From Lujinxingiaceae bacterium (GTDB taxonomy: Bacteria; Myxococcota_A; Bradymonadia; Bradymonadales; Bradymonadaceae), in NCBI GenBank assembly GCA_013697635.1, contig JACCWM010000201.1:1-64000 (forward strand): 64,000 nucleotides of DNA. The letters run 5' to 3'. Of this stretch, positions 45,621-55,034 are shown one piece after another (position 1 is the first letter of the stretch; every line of letters begins with the position of its first letter). The position numbers and the translations under genes are program-made. The notes under the pieces are model-generated. The model saw nothing but the letters and a program-made list of their open reading frames with translations. It was not told where the DNA came from and searched no databases.

Positions 45621-46594
45621 GTTGCAAAACGTACGCGCGCGCTTCCAATCGCCTCGTCATCATCGTCTGCGCCCTGTGCCTGCTCGCGGCCGGCTCATTG
45701 GGCTGCGAGTCCAAGGGCTCGTCTTCGATTCCTGCGGTGACCATCGGCGGCAAGAGTGGCGCGCCCGTTGAGGCGCCAGCCGAGGGGGCGATCGTCGCCG
45801 ACGACGGCCCGATCGAGCTCGGACCGGGCACCAAGGAGCAGGAGAAGTTGTTGATCGAGGCCAAGAAGGCCTTTCTGACCGACGACTACGAGGAGGCTGA
45901 GAAACACTTTTTAGCGCTCTCCAAGAAGGAGCCGATCTCGGGTCCAACGGTGACCGCCGCGCTGGCGCTCGGCCAGATCTACATCGATGCCAAGCGCAAG
46001 GACGAGGCGCTGGCGCTCTACCAGTTGCTCGTCGAGCGTGTGCCGCATGTGGCCGAGGTGCAGCTCGTCGTCGCGCGCTCCTTTGTGGGCGCCGGTGAGA
46101 CCACGCACGCCATTCGCGGCTTCAAGCGCACGCTTGAGCTGCAGCCGGACTTCGTCTTCGTGCACGCCGAGCTGGGCACGCTGCTCGCCCAGGCCGGACG
46201 AGGCGAGGAGGCCAGCGCCTCATTTTTAAAGTACGAGCAGGGGATCTATGCGATGGCCAAGGCCCTCGAGAACGCCCAGACGCCCGATGACGAGCGTTTG
46301 CGCATCGTGGAGACCTTCGCGCTGATCACCGACGACCGGGCCACGCAGGCCCTGGTCGCAGCCCTTGGGGACAAGCACCCGCATGTGCGCATGATGGCGG
46401 CCACGACCCTGGGCGAGCTCAACGTCAGCGCCGCCATGGGCGAGCTTGAGCGCATGGCGATCGAAGATCCGGAGTTGCAGGTGCGCATGGCCGCCAAGAG
46501 CTCGCTGACGAGCCTCAAAGAGGCGCCCGCCGACTCGGGCGCGACCCTGCGCCCGACGCAGGTGGCCAGTCCCGACGAGCTGCCCGAGAACTGA
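45617..46594 (+). CDS. Lipoprotein with TPR and HEAT-like repeats
   Basis: A 325-residue lipoprotein (signal helix, lipobox GSLGC). Three or four TPR-type helix pairs (DDYEEAEKHFLALSK, AALALGQIYIDAKRKDEALAL, AELGTLLAQAGRGEEASA) are followed by HEAT-like repeats (ATQALVAALGDKHPHVRMMA). Such domains mediate protein contacts. It is translationally coupled to the soluble histidine kinase although its predicted location is the envelope. The meaning of this pairing is unknown. Confidence 0.8.
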   Translation: MSCKTYARASNRLVIIVCALCLLAAGSLGCESKGSSSIPAVTIGGKSGAPVEAPAEGAIVADDGPIELGPGTKEQEKLLIEAKKAFLTDDYEEAEKHFLALSKKEPISGPTVTAALALGQIYIDAKRKDEALALYQLLVERVPHVAEVQLVVARSFVGAGETTHAIRGFKRTLELQPDFVFVHAELGTLLAQAGRGEEASASFLKYEQGIYAMAKALENAQTPDDERLRIVETFALITDDRATQALVAALGDKHPHVRMMAATTLGELNVSAAMGELERMAIEDPELQVRMAAKSSLTSLKEAPADSGATLRPTQVASPDELPEN

Positions 46595-46597
46595 GGA

Positions 46598-49033
46598 TCA
46601 GCGCAGCGTGCGCGCGCCTTCCTGGGGTTGTGCGAGGTTTTGGATCGAGACAAAGTCCGCCGTGCCGTCCGGGGCGATCAAAAAGTGGCCCTGGGGCAGG
46701 TTGCGCAAGAAGAGCACCTGGCTTGGCAGGGGCGTGCGGCTTTCATAGCGCTCAGCCACGAAGTTGCGCTCGACCTGGAAGCTATAGCTCATGTCGCGTA
46801 CCGGATCGAGCTCGCCCTCGTGGATGCGAAAGTCGAGGTAAGGCCCGGAGAAGCTCTCGCCGGTGCGCGCGCGCGCGTTGGCGCGGCCGAACTCGGCGCC
46901 GGGGCGAGCAACGCACTCGCCGCCGACATTCTCGTGCTCGGGGATCAAGCCGCTGCGCTCGCCGACGACAAGCCATTGATCGACCGGGCGGATGTTGTAG
47001 CGAAGTCCGCGATTAAAGGCTGCGCATGCGCGCGAGGGCAGTTGGTCGACAAAGCCCAGCTCTTCATCTTCGATGACGGCGAGCTCGAGGTACTCGGCGC
47101 TCAGGCCGACGATCTCGTAGGTGAGAAAGTCGGCGCGCGTGGTGTCGTCGCTGACATAGGCCGCGCACGAAGCCGGCACGGCTCCGTCGATCTCGGGGCG
47201 CCCGAGGATCGTGAGGCGATCGCCTGGCTGAACGCCGGCGGCGCACAGATCGATGCCGCCGCCCTGGAAGCGCGCGTCGACGTCTCGGTCGACGACGCCG
47301 CGGTCGATGCGGGCCGTGGCCGGCAAGACGCCCTCATAGGTGACCGTCCAGCTCTCGTCGCGCAGACGAAGGTCGAAGGGCTCGCTTCGCACCCCTTCGC
47401 GCACCGTCGTGGACGTGCCTTCCGGGGGCAAAAGCACGAGCGAGCGTTGCGCGAGCAGCGTTGCGCGCGGGATCTCGGCCAGGCTTGTCGGCACGCTGGC
47501 GCCTTCCTGTAGGCTGGTCGGCTGAGGCAGCACGGGCGATCCACAGCTCAAGGTCGCGGCACCGGTAAGCTCGCTGGCCCGAGCGATCAGGGCCTCCGGC
47601 AGCTGGCAGCTCGCGCGGCCGACGAGGCGGCCGCTGGCAGCGCGCGCATCGCGCGGTGCGAAGGTGGGATTGATCGCGACGCGGGCGTTGGCGTCCACGA
47701 AGAGGCGATGATCGAGCGTGTCGTCGTTGGCCTCAGCGAGCGGAAATTCGGGCACCGTCAAACAGCTTTGCTCCGGGGAGGCGGCGCGCGCGGCGTGATC
47801 GTTGTAGAAGGCGCGCGCCGAGAGCAGCTCGCCTGTGTGCTCGAGCTCGCAGTGGGCGTTCATCGCCTCGACGAAGTAAATCGAGCCGTTGTCGGAGGCG
47901 ACATAGGCGCCATAGGCGTAGCGAATCAGCGAGCGGCCATTGCCAGACCACAGCACATTGCGCGAGACGTCGCCGGTGACGACGATGGGCGAGCGGGTGA
48001 CGCCGGCGCCGAGCAGCGTTGAGAAGGGCATCGCCGGCGGCTCGGTGGCCAGGGCGGCGTCGACGAGCTCGCGGCGCGCGGCGTCGACGAAGAGCACCTG
48101 GTTGTTGGCGCGATCGACGACGTAGACAAACTTACCCAGCGGATCGATGCCGATAGCCGAGAAACCCCAGCTCGGCGCGAGCGGCTCGGCCAGGGCGATA
48201 CGGCCAAGTTCGCAGGGAGCCTGGCTGCAGGCGGCGTCGTCGCCTTCGAGCGCGGCGGTCGTCAAGCCGATGACCGACATCGCGTTGAGATCGGAGTAGA
48301 CGACGTAGGCCACGCTACCATCGGGCGCAACGGCTAAGTCGGCGACCGAAGCGGGCAAATCCAGCGTAGTGGCCTCACCAAGCTCGCTGCAGCCGGCGTC
48401 GGCGCGGTGTGTGCGACGATCGCTGACGTTGGTCGGCTGCTCGCAGCGCATGGCATCGCGAAGCTGCAGGCGTGAGGGGCTGGCGAGCGCGACGACGAGC
48501 TGCTCGACCTGGCCTTCGCTGGCCGAGGCGATCGCCACGCGGCGTGGAATGCCTTCGAGGGGCTGCGCGCTCATGGGGCGAAGCAGCCACAGGTTGAGCG
48601 GCGTGAGCGTGCGGTCGAGCTGGTTGATCACGTAGGCCACGGTGCCGTCGTTGCCGGCCGCGACGCCGACCGGATGGCGCCCCACCGGGATATGGGCGAC
48701 GCCGGGCGTGGTGGAGTCGAGATTGACGAGCTGGGCGCGTCGCCCGGAGAGATCGGCTACGGCGACGTTGTCGGTCTGCTCGTTGACGATCAGGGCGATT
48801 GCCCCTTGTTGTCCGCTCTCGCAGCGCAGCAGCGCGCCGCGGCCGATCGTTGCGAAATCGGCGCTGACCGGGGGCAGGCAAACCTCGCCCTGGGCGACGG
48901 CGATGGCGCGCGGGGCGCGAAGGCTGGCCGGCAGAATCGGTTCGGGTTCGCTGCAGGCCGGCGCGGCCAGGGCAAAGCCAAGAACCAGAGCCGAGAGCGT
49001 GGCGCGGTGGCGCTTGTCGTTTATAAACGTCAT
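46598..49033 (-). CDS. Large YncE-like beta-propeller lipoprotein
   Basis: An 811-residue lipoprotein (signal peptide with lipobox LAAPAC). Seven or more propeller blades of the YncE/surface-layer type can be seen, e.g. VNLDSTTPGVAHIPVGRHPV, GTVAYVINQLDRTLTP, and GKFVYVVDRANNQVLFVDA. A C-terminal part (from about 500) is different and Cys-containing. No catalytic motif. It is next to a second YncE-like lipoprotein on the same strand, with 40 bases between, so they are probably co-transcribed. Its role is probably binding in the envelope. Confidence 0.75.
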   Translation of the reverse strand: MTFINDKRHRATLSALVLGFALAAPACSEPEPILPASLRAPRAIAVAQGEVCLPPVSADFATIGRGALLRCESGQQGAIALIVNEQTDNVAVADLSGRRAQLVNLDSTTPGVAHIPVGRHPVGVAAGNDGTVAYVINQLDRTLTPLNLWLLRPMSAQPLEGIPRRVAIASASEGQVEQLVVALASPSRLQLRDAMRCEQPTNVSDRRTHRADAGCSELGEATTLDLPASVADLAVAPDGSVAYVVYSDLNAMSVIGLTTAALEGDDAACSQAPCELGRIALAEPLAPSWGFSAIGIDPLGKFVYVVDRANNQVLFVDAARRELVDAALATEPPAMPFSTLLGAGVTRSPIVVTGDVSRNVLWSGNGRSLIRYAYGAYVASDNGSIYFVEAMNAHCELEHTGELLSARAFYNDHAARAASPEQSCLTVPEFPLAEANDDTLDHRLFVDANARVAINPTFAPRDARAASGRLVGRASCQLPEALIARASELTGAATLSCGSPVLPQPTSLQEGASVPTSLAEIPRATLLAQRSLVLLPPEGTSTTVREGVRSEPFDLRLRDESWTVTYEGVLPATARIDRGVVDRDVDARFQGGGIDLCAAGVQPGDRLTILGRPEIDGAVPASCAAYVSDDTTRADFLTYEIVGLSAEYLELAVIEDEELGFVDQLPSRACAAFNRGLRYNIRPVDQWLVVGERSGLIPEHENVGGECVARPGAEFGRANARARTGESFSGPYLDFRIHEGELDPVRDMSYSFQVERNFVAERYESRTPLPSQVLFLRNLPQGHFLIAPDGTADFVSIQNLAQPQEGARTLR

Positions 49034-49073
49034 GAAAAGAACCTCTATGAGTCGCAGATCGCGAGCACGCTTG

Positions 49074-50354
49074 TCAGCGAATCTTCGCGATGACCTGATG
49101 GTATGTGGGGCTGGCCGGGTCGAGATCGATCACGGCGACCGCGCCGCAACCGTTCTCCACATCGTCGCAGCGCAACGCGGCGCTGCCCGTATCGTTGAAC
49201 AAGGAGACGTAGCCCCGGCAGCTATCGCCGGGGTAGCGGCAACGATCAGGGCTCTGGTCGATCACGAGCTGGTAAGGGCTGCTGCCCACAGCGATCGTAT
49301 CGACGAGCACGCCGGCGCGCGGATCGATGACCTCGATGATCCCGTCGTTGTAGCCTGTGACGTAGACGAGCTCGTCGCCGTTGGCGTCGCTGTGAACGAC
49401 CACATCCGAGGGGCGCCCGCCAAGCGAGATGGTCGATACGATCTCATGGCGTGCGTTGTTGGGGTCGATCGCGATCACGTGCAAGGTGTTCGGTCGGCGC
49501 GTGGCGACGTAGAGGCGGCGGCCGGACTGGCCAAACGCCAGTCCACGTGCGTCGACGGCCTCGATGCCGTTGCTCAATGCGATCGCGCCGCGTCGCACGA
49601 TCGCCTCGACCTGGCCGGCCGGGTTGACGTAGGGCTGAAAGTACACGACCTGATTGGTCGAGCGCCCGGCGACATAGAAGTCCAGGCTGCCCGGGCGCAC
49701 GGCGATCTGATTGCCACCGGCGACAAGCGCGGCGCTTCGCATCGAAGCGGCGCCGATCTCACCGTTGGGAAAGGCGATCGTCGTGACCTGAGAGCCGCGC
49801 AAGTGGCTGACGTTGACCAGATCGATCAGCGTCTGATCGCCGTTGGCTTCGGTGCGCGTGATCGTTGCAACCTCGAGGCCGAAGGGATCCGATCCCAGCA
49901 CCGCTCCGCCTTGTACGTCAGGAACACGGCCCACACGGCAGGTATCCGGGTCCGAGGAGCGAACGCCGCCAGGCGTCAGACATGAGAGCGCCTGGCCCTG
50001 GCCGGCGACATCGAGCACGATGACCTCGTTGGCGTGGCGCGTGGTCACGTAGGCGCGCGTGGCATCGCGGTTGAGCTTGATGTAGCCGCCAAACGACGGG
50101 ATGTAGGGCGTCACCGCAGGCAAGATTTGCAGCGTCTCGGTGTCGATCACGGACACCGTGCCCCCGACCTCTTCTCGGTGGCTCATGTCGAAGTTGCTGT
50201 TGACCACGTACAAAAACCGCCCATCGGGATGCAGCGCAAGGCCGATCGGGTAGTTGAGGCGGTCACGCGGCGGGAGCGTGCCCTTGTATTGATCCGAGCA
50301 TCCAAGGGCGCTGAACAGCCCGAAGAGCACGGCGATGGTTACCCAGGATTTCAT
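49074..50354 (-). CDS. YncE-like beta-propeller lipoprotein
   Basis: A 426-residue lipoprotein (helix, lipobox FSALGC). Blades include PPRDRLNYPIGLALHPDGRF, VVNSNFDMSHREEVGG, RATRAYVTTRHANEVIVLDV, and GRRLYVATRRPNTLHVIAID and similar. ATG 50354 is chosen because it starts a signal peptide; the frame is open to 50915 but without signal. It diverges from the alpha-2-macroglobulin gene and is upstream of the 811-residue paralogue. Confidence 0.8.
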   Translation of the reverse strand: MKSWVTIAVLFGLFSALGCSDQYKGTLPPRDRLNYPIGLALHPDGRFLYVVNSNFDMSHREEVGGTVSVIDTETLQILPAVTPYIPSFGGYIKLNRDATRAYVTTRHANEVIVLDVAGQGQALSCLTPGGVRSSDPDTCRVGRVPDVQGGAVLGSDPFGLEVATITRTEANGDQTLIDLVNVSHLRGSQVTTIAFPNGEIGAASMRSAALVAGGNQIAVRPGSLDFYVAGRSTNQVVYFQPYVNPAGQVEAIVRRGAIALSNGIEAVDARGLAFGQSGRRLYVATRRPNTLHVIAIDPNNARHEIVSTISLGGRPSDVVVHSDANGDELVYVTGYNDGIIEVIDPRAGVLVDTIAVGSSPYQLVIDQSPDRCRYPGDSCRGYVSLFNDTGSAALRCDDVENGCGAVAVIDLDPASPTYHQVIAKIR

Positions 50355-50569
50355 TGGTTTATGGCTTCCGTTGGGGAGGTAGAGTCGGCGGTTTTGACCT
50401 CGACCCATAGAAGGTGCAAGGCGCAAAGGACTTAACACCGTTGCACAGGGTTGCGCAAGCGGCGCCGGGAGCGCCGGGAGAGTCCGGCTCATGGAACTTT
50501 CGTGTTGAGTGCGCCTCCGATATAGGTTGAAGAGTAAATTGGCGAGCTCACGACGAGATGAGGGCAGAG

Positions 50570-53500
50570 ATGGGTTTGATGCTGTGGAATCGGTGGGTCG
50601 TGGTCGTGGGTTGCGCGGCGCTTGTGGCAGGGTGTACTGCGCGCGGTGGTGGCAGGGTGGTCGCGCAGCTCGAGGGTGGGGGCGTCGCAAAAGAGCATGC
50701 CGAGGCGGCCGCTGGCGCGAAGTCGGGCCTGGGGCCGCAGGGGCCCGACATTTTGGTGGGCCTGGCCAGCGCGGGGCGTGTGCGCCCGCATCTGGAGCGG
50801 GTGCCGGCGGCCGAAGAGGGGCTGCTGGTGGTGATCGATACGCCCTACGAGATCTTCGAGGAGCAGGGAACCTACATCCACGTGGGCGCGTGGCAGACCG
50901 ACGGGGCGCCCGCAATCGAGGCGAGCGTCTATATCGGGGAGAGCGAGGTGGGGCGCACCAATGCCTTTGGCAGTCTGGTGTTTTTGTATCCGCCCAAGGG
51001 TGCTGACGCCTCGATTTTGGGGCGCCACGAGATCACGGTGATCGACAAGAACAACCCGTACCTGCAAGGCCAGGTGGCGTTCTCGCCCTATATGCGCACG
51101 GCGAGCTTTGCCAGCGATCATGTGTACGTCTACACCGATCGGGGCATTTATCGGCCCGGTGAGTCCGTGCGGGTGCGCGCGATTGGCTGGCATCTGCGCG
51201 AAGACTACGGGCCGCTGCTCGATGCGACGATCGATTTCGTGCTCAAGGACGATCGCGGCGAGGTGGTCGCCGGGGGCCAGCGTGTCACCGACGAATTCGG
51301 TGTGACGTCGATCGATCTCAAGCTCGCGCGTACAGTGCGCGAGGGTCTGTACACGCTGGAGGTTGGCTACGAGCAGGAGCGCCAGACGGCGCGCATCCAG
51401 GTCAAGGAGTTCAAGACGCCGGCGATCAGCATCGAGCACACGCTGGGGCGCTTTTTTCCGAGCTATTTGAAGGAGTTGGGCTTTGATGTGACGCTCAAGC
51501 CGGGGCCGGGCGGGGCGATCGAGGGGGCACGTGTGTCGGCGTCGGCCAAGATCGGGGGCACCGAGCGCGAGAGTTTGTCGCTCGCGGTCAAAGGCCAGGG
51601 GCCGCACCGGCTGGTGTTTAGCGAGGCACAGATTACAAAGCTCAAGGACCTGCTTGGCGAAGGCCAGTTCTTGACGATGACGCTCTCGGTCGAGGATTCG
51701 GCCGGTCGGCGCGACAGCCTGGACCGGGAGATGCGCTTTACGAGCAACCCGTTTACGGCCGTGCTCGAGACCGACAAGGCGCAGTATACGACGGGCGATG
51801 CAGTGCAGATCATGGCCAAGCTCGGCGACCTCGATGGGGCGCCGGTGCGCACCAAAGATCTCGAGTTGCGCGTGGGCAAGGCCAAATTCAAGGCGCAGAC
51901 CAACGCCTCGGGTGTGGCGCGCTTTGCTTTGGTGATGCCGGCCGCGTCCGCACAGGTTTCGCTGCACGCCGAAGGCGTCAAGCAGGCCTTGGCCGAGAGC
52001 ACGCTCAACTGGGTGAAGCCGCGCGAGATGAGCTCGCACATCGCCGAGCCAGTGATCAAGGAGCGCGCCTTTGCCAGCGTCGTCGTCTATTTTCCAACCG
52101 AGGTCGAGCCGATCTCGCCGGTGGTGCACATGGACGTGGTCGACACCTCCGGGGCGATCGTCAACGCCGTCTTGCTGCACATCGAGAGGGTCGACGGCAA
52201 GTTTGTGGCCCGCGGGCAGTTCGAGGCGCCGTCGTGGGGTTCGATGCTGCTGACCTTCTTTGCGCTGGGCCGAGTCCGGGGCAGCGTCGATCCGGGCGAC
52301 GGCTCGCCGGCCCATCATCGCATCGGGCTGTTGACCGAAGGCCAAAACCTCGTCGTCGAGCCAAACAAAACGCTGACGATTACCCTCGGTGAGCTGCCCG
52401 CGAGCGCGCGGCCGGGCCAGGCGCTGGCCTTCAACGCCGCGATCACCAATCCGCGTGGCGAGCCGGTGCGGGCTTCCGTGGGCGCGGCGATCGTCGATGG
52501 GCGCATCATCGCGCTCAAAGATCCGCTCGAGGTGACGCCGATGGACCAGTTCTACCACCCGGCGCTTCGCACGATGAGCACCACGGGCGCGCAGATATTG
52601 ACCTGGCCGGTGGTCAGCCGCAACTGGGGCGCGGAGATGGACGACATCGCCTTGCCGCCGTTTCCATTTCACGAGGGCGGGCCGCTGGTCGCGGGCTATT
52701 ACGAAAGTGGCGCGAGCTACGGCATAGGTTCGATGGGCGCCGCCGAAATGAGCGCCGAAGTTGGCGGCCTCACCATGAAAGGATCGGGCGCAGGCGGTGG
52801 AGGCGTCGGCCAGAGTGCCGAGAGGACACGCCAGGGGCGGGGGGAGGAGCCTGCTCCGGTCACGATCACGGTGCGCACGCGCTTTGACGAGACCTCGCTG
52901 TGGGCGCCGAATCTGCGCGCAGACGGCACGGTCGAGATCAAGGCGACGCTTCCAGACAGCATCTCCGAGCAAGAGATCATCTTGATCGCGAGCGACGCAG
53001 CAGGCGGCGTGGGCGTGCTGCGCCGACGCATCGAGGTGACGACGCCGCTTTACGCGCACGCGGACTTTCCCAGGGTGTTGCGCGTCGGTGAGAGCGTCGA
53101 TGTCAACGTGTTCGTCGAGAACCGCAGCGGCGCAAGCCAGAAGCTGCTTGCTCAGGCCCATGGCGACGGGTTGCAGATCGATCAGGAGGAGCGCGCGCTG
53201 GTGATCGGCTCGGGGGCGGTGGCGCACGAAGTTTATACGGTGCGCGCGGACAAAGCCGGCACGGTGCGCTACGCCTTCAAGGTGAGCAATGGCGCGCTCG
53301 AAGATCTCGTCGAGGGCAGCGTGCGCGTGGTCCCAGCGGGCGCGCCGATGCTCGAGACGGTCGCAGGCCAGGCCAGCGAGGACAAGCCCTTTGTGGCGAG
53401 CTGGGTGATTGGCGAGCAGACCGCGGGCAACGACGCGTATCTCAACGTCGCCTTTCCCAGCATCACTGCGGCCTTTGTCGGCATCCAGGCTTTTGGCGCG

Positions 53501-54937
53501 ACGCTGCGTGATACGCCGCTGTCGATGGCCTCGGATCTGGTCTCGGCAGCGCTGTTGTTGCAGTACGCGCAGCGCTTCGAGGTGCGCTCAAAAGAGATCG
53601 AGGCGCTTCGCGAGCGCGTGATGTCGGCCACCTCGGGCTTGCAATTTGCTCAGCACAAAGACGGCGCGTTTGCCTTCTGGCGAAATGGCGCGACCAGCCC
53701 CTATGTGACGGCCTGGGCGCTCGAGGCGATGTTGGAGGTGGTCAAGCTGGACGTGCCCGTCGAGCCCCACGCCATAGAGCGCGCGGCCGACTGGCTTGCA
53801 CGAAACATCGCCGGCCATGCCTTGATCAGCGTCGACGACATCGCCTTTTGGCAAGGCGACAGCGCGGCGGTTCGCCTGGGTTTGACTGCGCAGGTCTTCG
53901 ACGTGCTCACGCGCGTGCCCGAGGAGCTTCGCACCTCGCATGTCCAGGAGGCGATCCGAGAGCTTGCGGCCTTCTACAAAGATTATCTGCTCACCCAGAG
54001 CAGCCCCGAGCCGCTGACGGCCGGCCACGCGCTGATGGGACTCGGGCGCCTGGGGCTGATCGACGCCGAGCAGACCCAGCTGATCGTGCAAAACATGGTG
54101 GAGCGTCGCGACCGCGGCCACTGGGAGCCGAGCTGGTTTCACGCTTACGGCGGCCGTATCGAGGCCACCGTGGCCGTGGTCGGTGCCCTGCACCAGATCA
54201 ATCCGAACGGCTTTCATGCCGAGAAGCGCGACGCGCTCAACTACATCCTCTCGACGCGCGATGCCTGGGGCAGCTGGCACAACGAGCGCGGTACGGCGGC
54301 CGCCATTCGCGCGCTGCTGCTCGTCGGCCAGCCCGGTGAGCAGGCCCGAGCGACGGTGACGGTGACCCTCGACGGCCACGTGATCAAGCAGGTCGAGCTC
54401 GACCCGGCCGATCCCTTCGGCTCGACGATCGCGCTCAGCCACCTCGATCTGGGCCAGAACCTGAGCGCGGGCCGCCACGAGGTCGAGGTGAAATACGACG
54501 GCAAGCTCTCCCCATCCGTGGTGCTGGCCAGCCGCACCTGGGTTGTGCCCGCCCCCGCCAAAGCCAGATCGGCCGGTTTTGGCCTTTGGCTCGAGGGTCC
54601 CAAGACAGTGCGCTCCGGTGAGCCCGTCGATCTGACGGTGCGCTTTGCCAATCACCGCTCCCGCGGCCAGGCCAGCGTGCTGATCACGCCCAGCGGCCTG
54701 CTCGAGGTGGACTTCGCGCGCCTCGAAGCGCTTGTGCTCGTCGGCGAGGTGCTGGCGAGTTACCGGGTGAGCGATCGCGGCCTGGAGCTCGACATTCGCC
54801 CGGGCTTTGACGCGGCCGAGTTCGTCGTGCCGTTTCAGGCCGTGCGAAGTGGTCGGGCGGCGCTGCCGGCTGTGGTTTTTCGCGGGAGCGACTTGGTCCG
54901 CACAGCCGGCGGTAAGGAGCTGGTCGTCAGTCGCTAA
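50570..54937 (+). CDS. Alpha-2-macroglobulin family lipoprotein lacking the thioester
   Basis: A 1455-residue lipoprotein (lipobox LVAGC) of the bacterial alpha-2-macroglobulin family. MG domains with YTDRGIYRPGESVRV (about 187-201) and FETSLWAPNLRADGTVEIKA-like A2M entry (RFDETSLWAPNLRADG) are clear, as is the helical TED region (AWALEAMLEVVK, GHALMGLGRLG, GRIEATVAVVGAL). The usual thioester motif CxEQ is missing: the aligned stretch is FGATLRDTPLS. The only Cys residues are the two in the signal/lipobox. A Gly/Ser-rich, protease-sensitive-looking segment (about 707-765) stands where a bait region is expected. It probably traps or protects by binding without a covalent bond. Start is ATG 50570 with AGGG; ATG 50558 is also possible. 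Confidence 0.85.
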   Translation: MGLMLWNRWVVVVGCAALVAGCTARGGGRVVAQLEGGGVAKEHAEAAAGAKSGLGPQGPDILVGLASAGRVRPHLERVPAAEEGLLVVIDTPYEIFEEQGTYIHVGAWQTDGAPAIEASVYIGESEVGRTNAFGSLVFLYPPKGADASILGRHEITVIDKNNPYLQGQVAFSPYMRTASFASDHVYVYTDRGIYRPGESVRVRAIGWHLREDYGPLLDATIDFVLKDDRGEVVAGGQRVTDEFGVTSIDLKLARTVREGLYTLEVGYEQERQTARIQVKEFKTPAISIEHTLGRFFPSYLKELGFDVTLKPGPGGAIEGARVSASAKIGGTERESLSLAVKGQGPHRLVFSEAQITKLKDLLGEGQFLTMTLSVEDSAGRRDSLDREMRFTSNPFTAVLETDKAQYTTGDAVQIMAKLGDLDGAPVRTKDLELRVGKAKFKAQTNASGVARFALVMPAASAQVSLHAEGVKQALAESTLNWVKPREMSSHIAEPVIKERAFASVVVYFPTEVEPISPVVHMDVVDTSGAIVNAVLLHIERVDGKFVARGQFEAPSWGSMLLTFFALGRVRGSVDPGDGSPAHHRIGLLTEGQNLVVEPNKTLTITLGELPASARPGQALAFNAAITNPRGEPVRASVGAAIVDGRIIALKDPLEVTPMDQFYHPALRTMSTTGAQILTWPVVSRNWGAEMDDIALPPFPFHEGGPLVAGYYESGASYGIGSMGAAEMSAEVGGLTMKGSGAGGGGVGQSAERTRQGRGEEPAPVTITVRTRFDETSLWAPNLRADGTVEIKATLPDSISEQEIILIASDAAGGVGVLRRRIEVTTPLYAHADFPRVLRVGESVDVNVFVENRSGASQKLLAQAHGDGLQIDQEERALVIGSGAVAHEVYTVRADKAGTVRYAFKVSNGALEDLVEGSVRVVPAGAPMLETVAGQASEDKPFVASWVIGEQTAGNDAYLNVAFPSITAAFVGIQAFGATLRDTPLSMASDLVSAALLLQYAQRFEVRSKEIEALRERVMSATSGLQFAQHKDGAFAFWRNGATSPYVTAWALEAMLEVVKLDVPVEPHAIERAADWLARNIAGHALISVDDIAFWQGDSAAVRLGLTAQVFDVLTRVPEELRTSHVQEAIRELAAFYKDYLLTQSSPEPLTAGHALMGLGRLGLIDAEQTQLIVQNMVERRDRGHWEPSWFHAYGGRIEATVAVVGALHQINPNGFHAEKRDALNYILSTRDAWGSWHNERGTAAAIRALLLVGQPGEQARATVTVTLDGHVIKQVELDPADPFGSTIALSHLDLGQNLSAGRHEVEVKYDGKLSPSVVLASRTWVVPAPAKARSAGFGLWLEGPKTVRSGEPVDLTVRFANHRSRGQASVLITPSGLLEVDFARLEALVLVGEVLASYRVSDRGLELDIRPGFDAAEFVVPFQAVRSGRAALPAVVFRGSDLVRTAGGKELVVSR

Positions 54938-55034
54938 CAAGCCTGCCCACCTGCCAAAAGTCGGGGTAAACGAGCAACGACGCCAAAGGTCGGGGTGCCA
55001 GGGCACCCGACTCTGCCGTTTTCGGGTGAGGGGC
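54938..55034 (+). other. Imperfect hairpin after the alpha-2-macroglobulin gene
   Basis: gtcggggtgc at about 54991-55000 pairs imperfectly with gcacccgac shortly after, and a related aaagtcggggt copy lies before it. The T tract is short (cgtttt), so it is a weak terminator candidate between convergent genes. Confidence 0.3.

Noticed and set aside
50355-50915. N-terminal extension of the smaller YncE-like gene
   Set aside because: Arg/Pro-rich and antisense to the alpha-2-macroglobulin start; the signal peptide begins at 50354.
50489-53227. 912-codon minus-strand frame opposite the alpha-2-macroglobulin
   Set aside because: Shadow frame with repetitive Arg/His/Asp composition; the plus-strand gene has clear MG domains.
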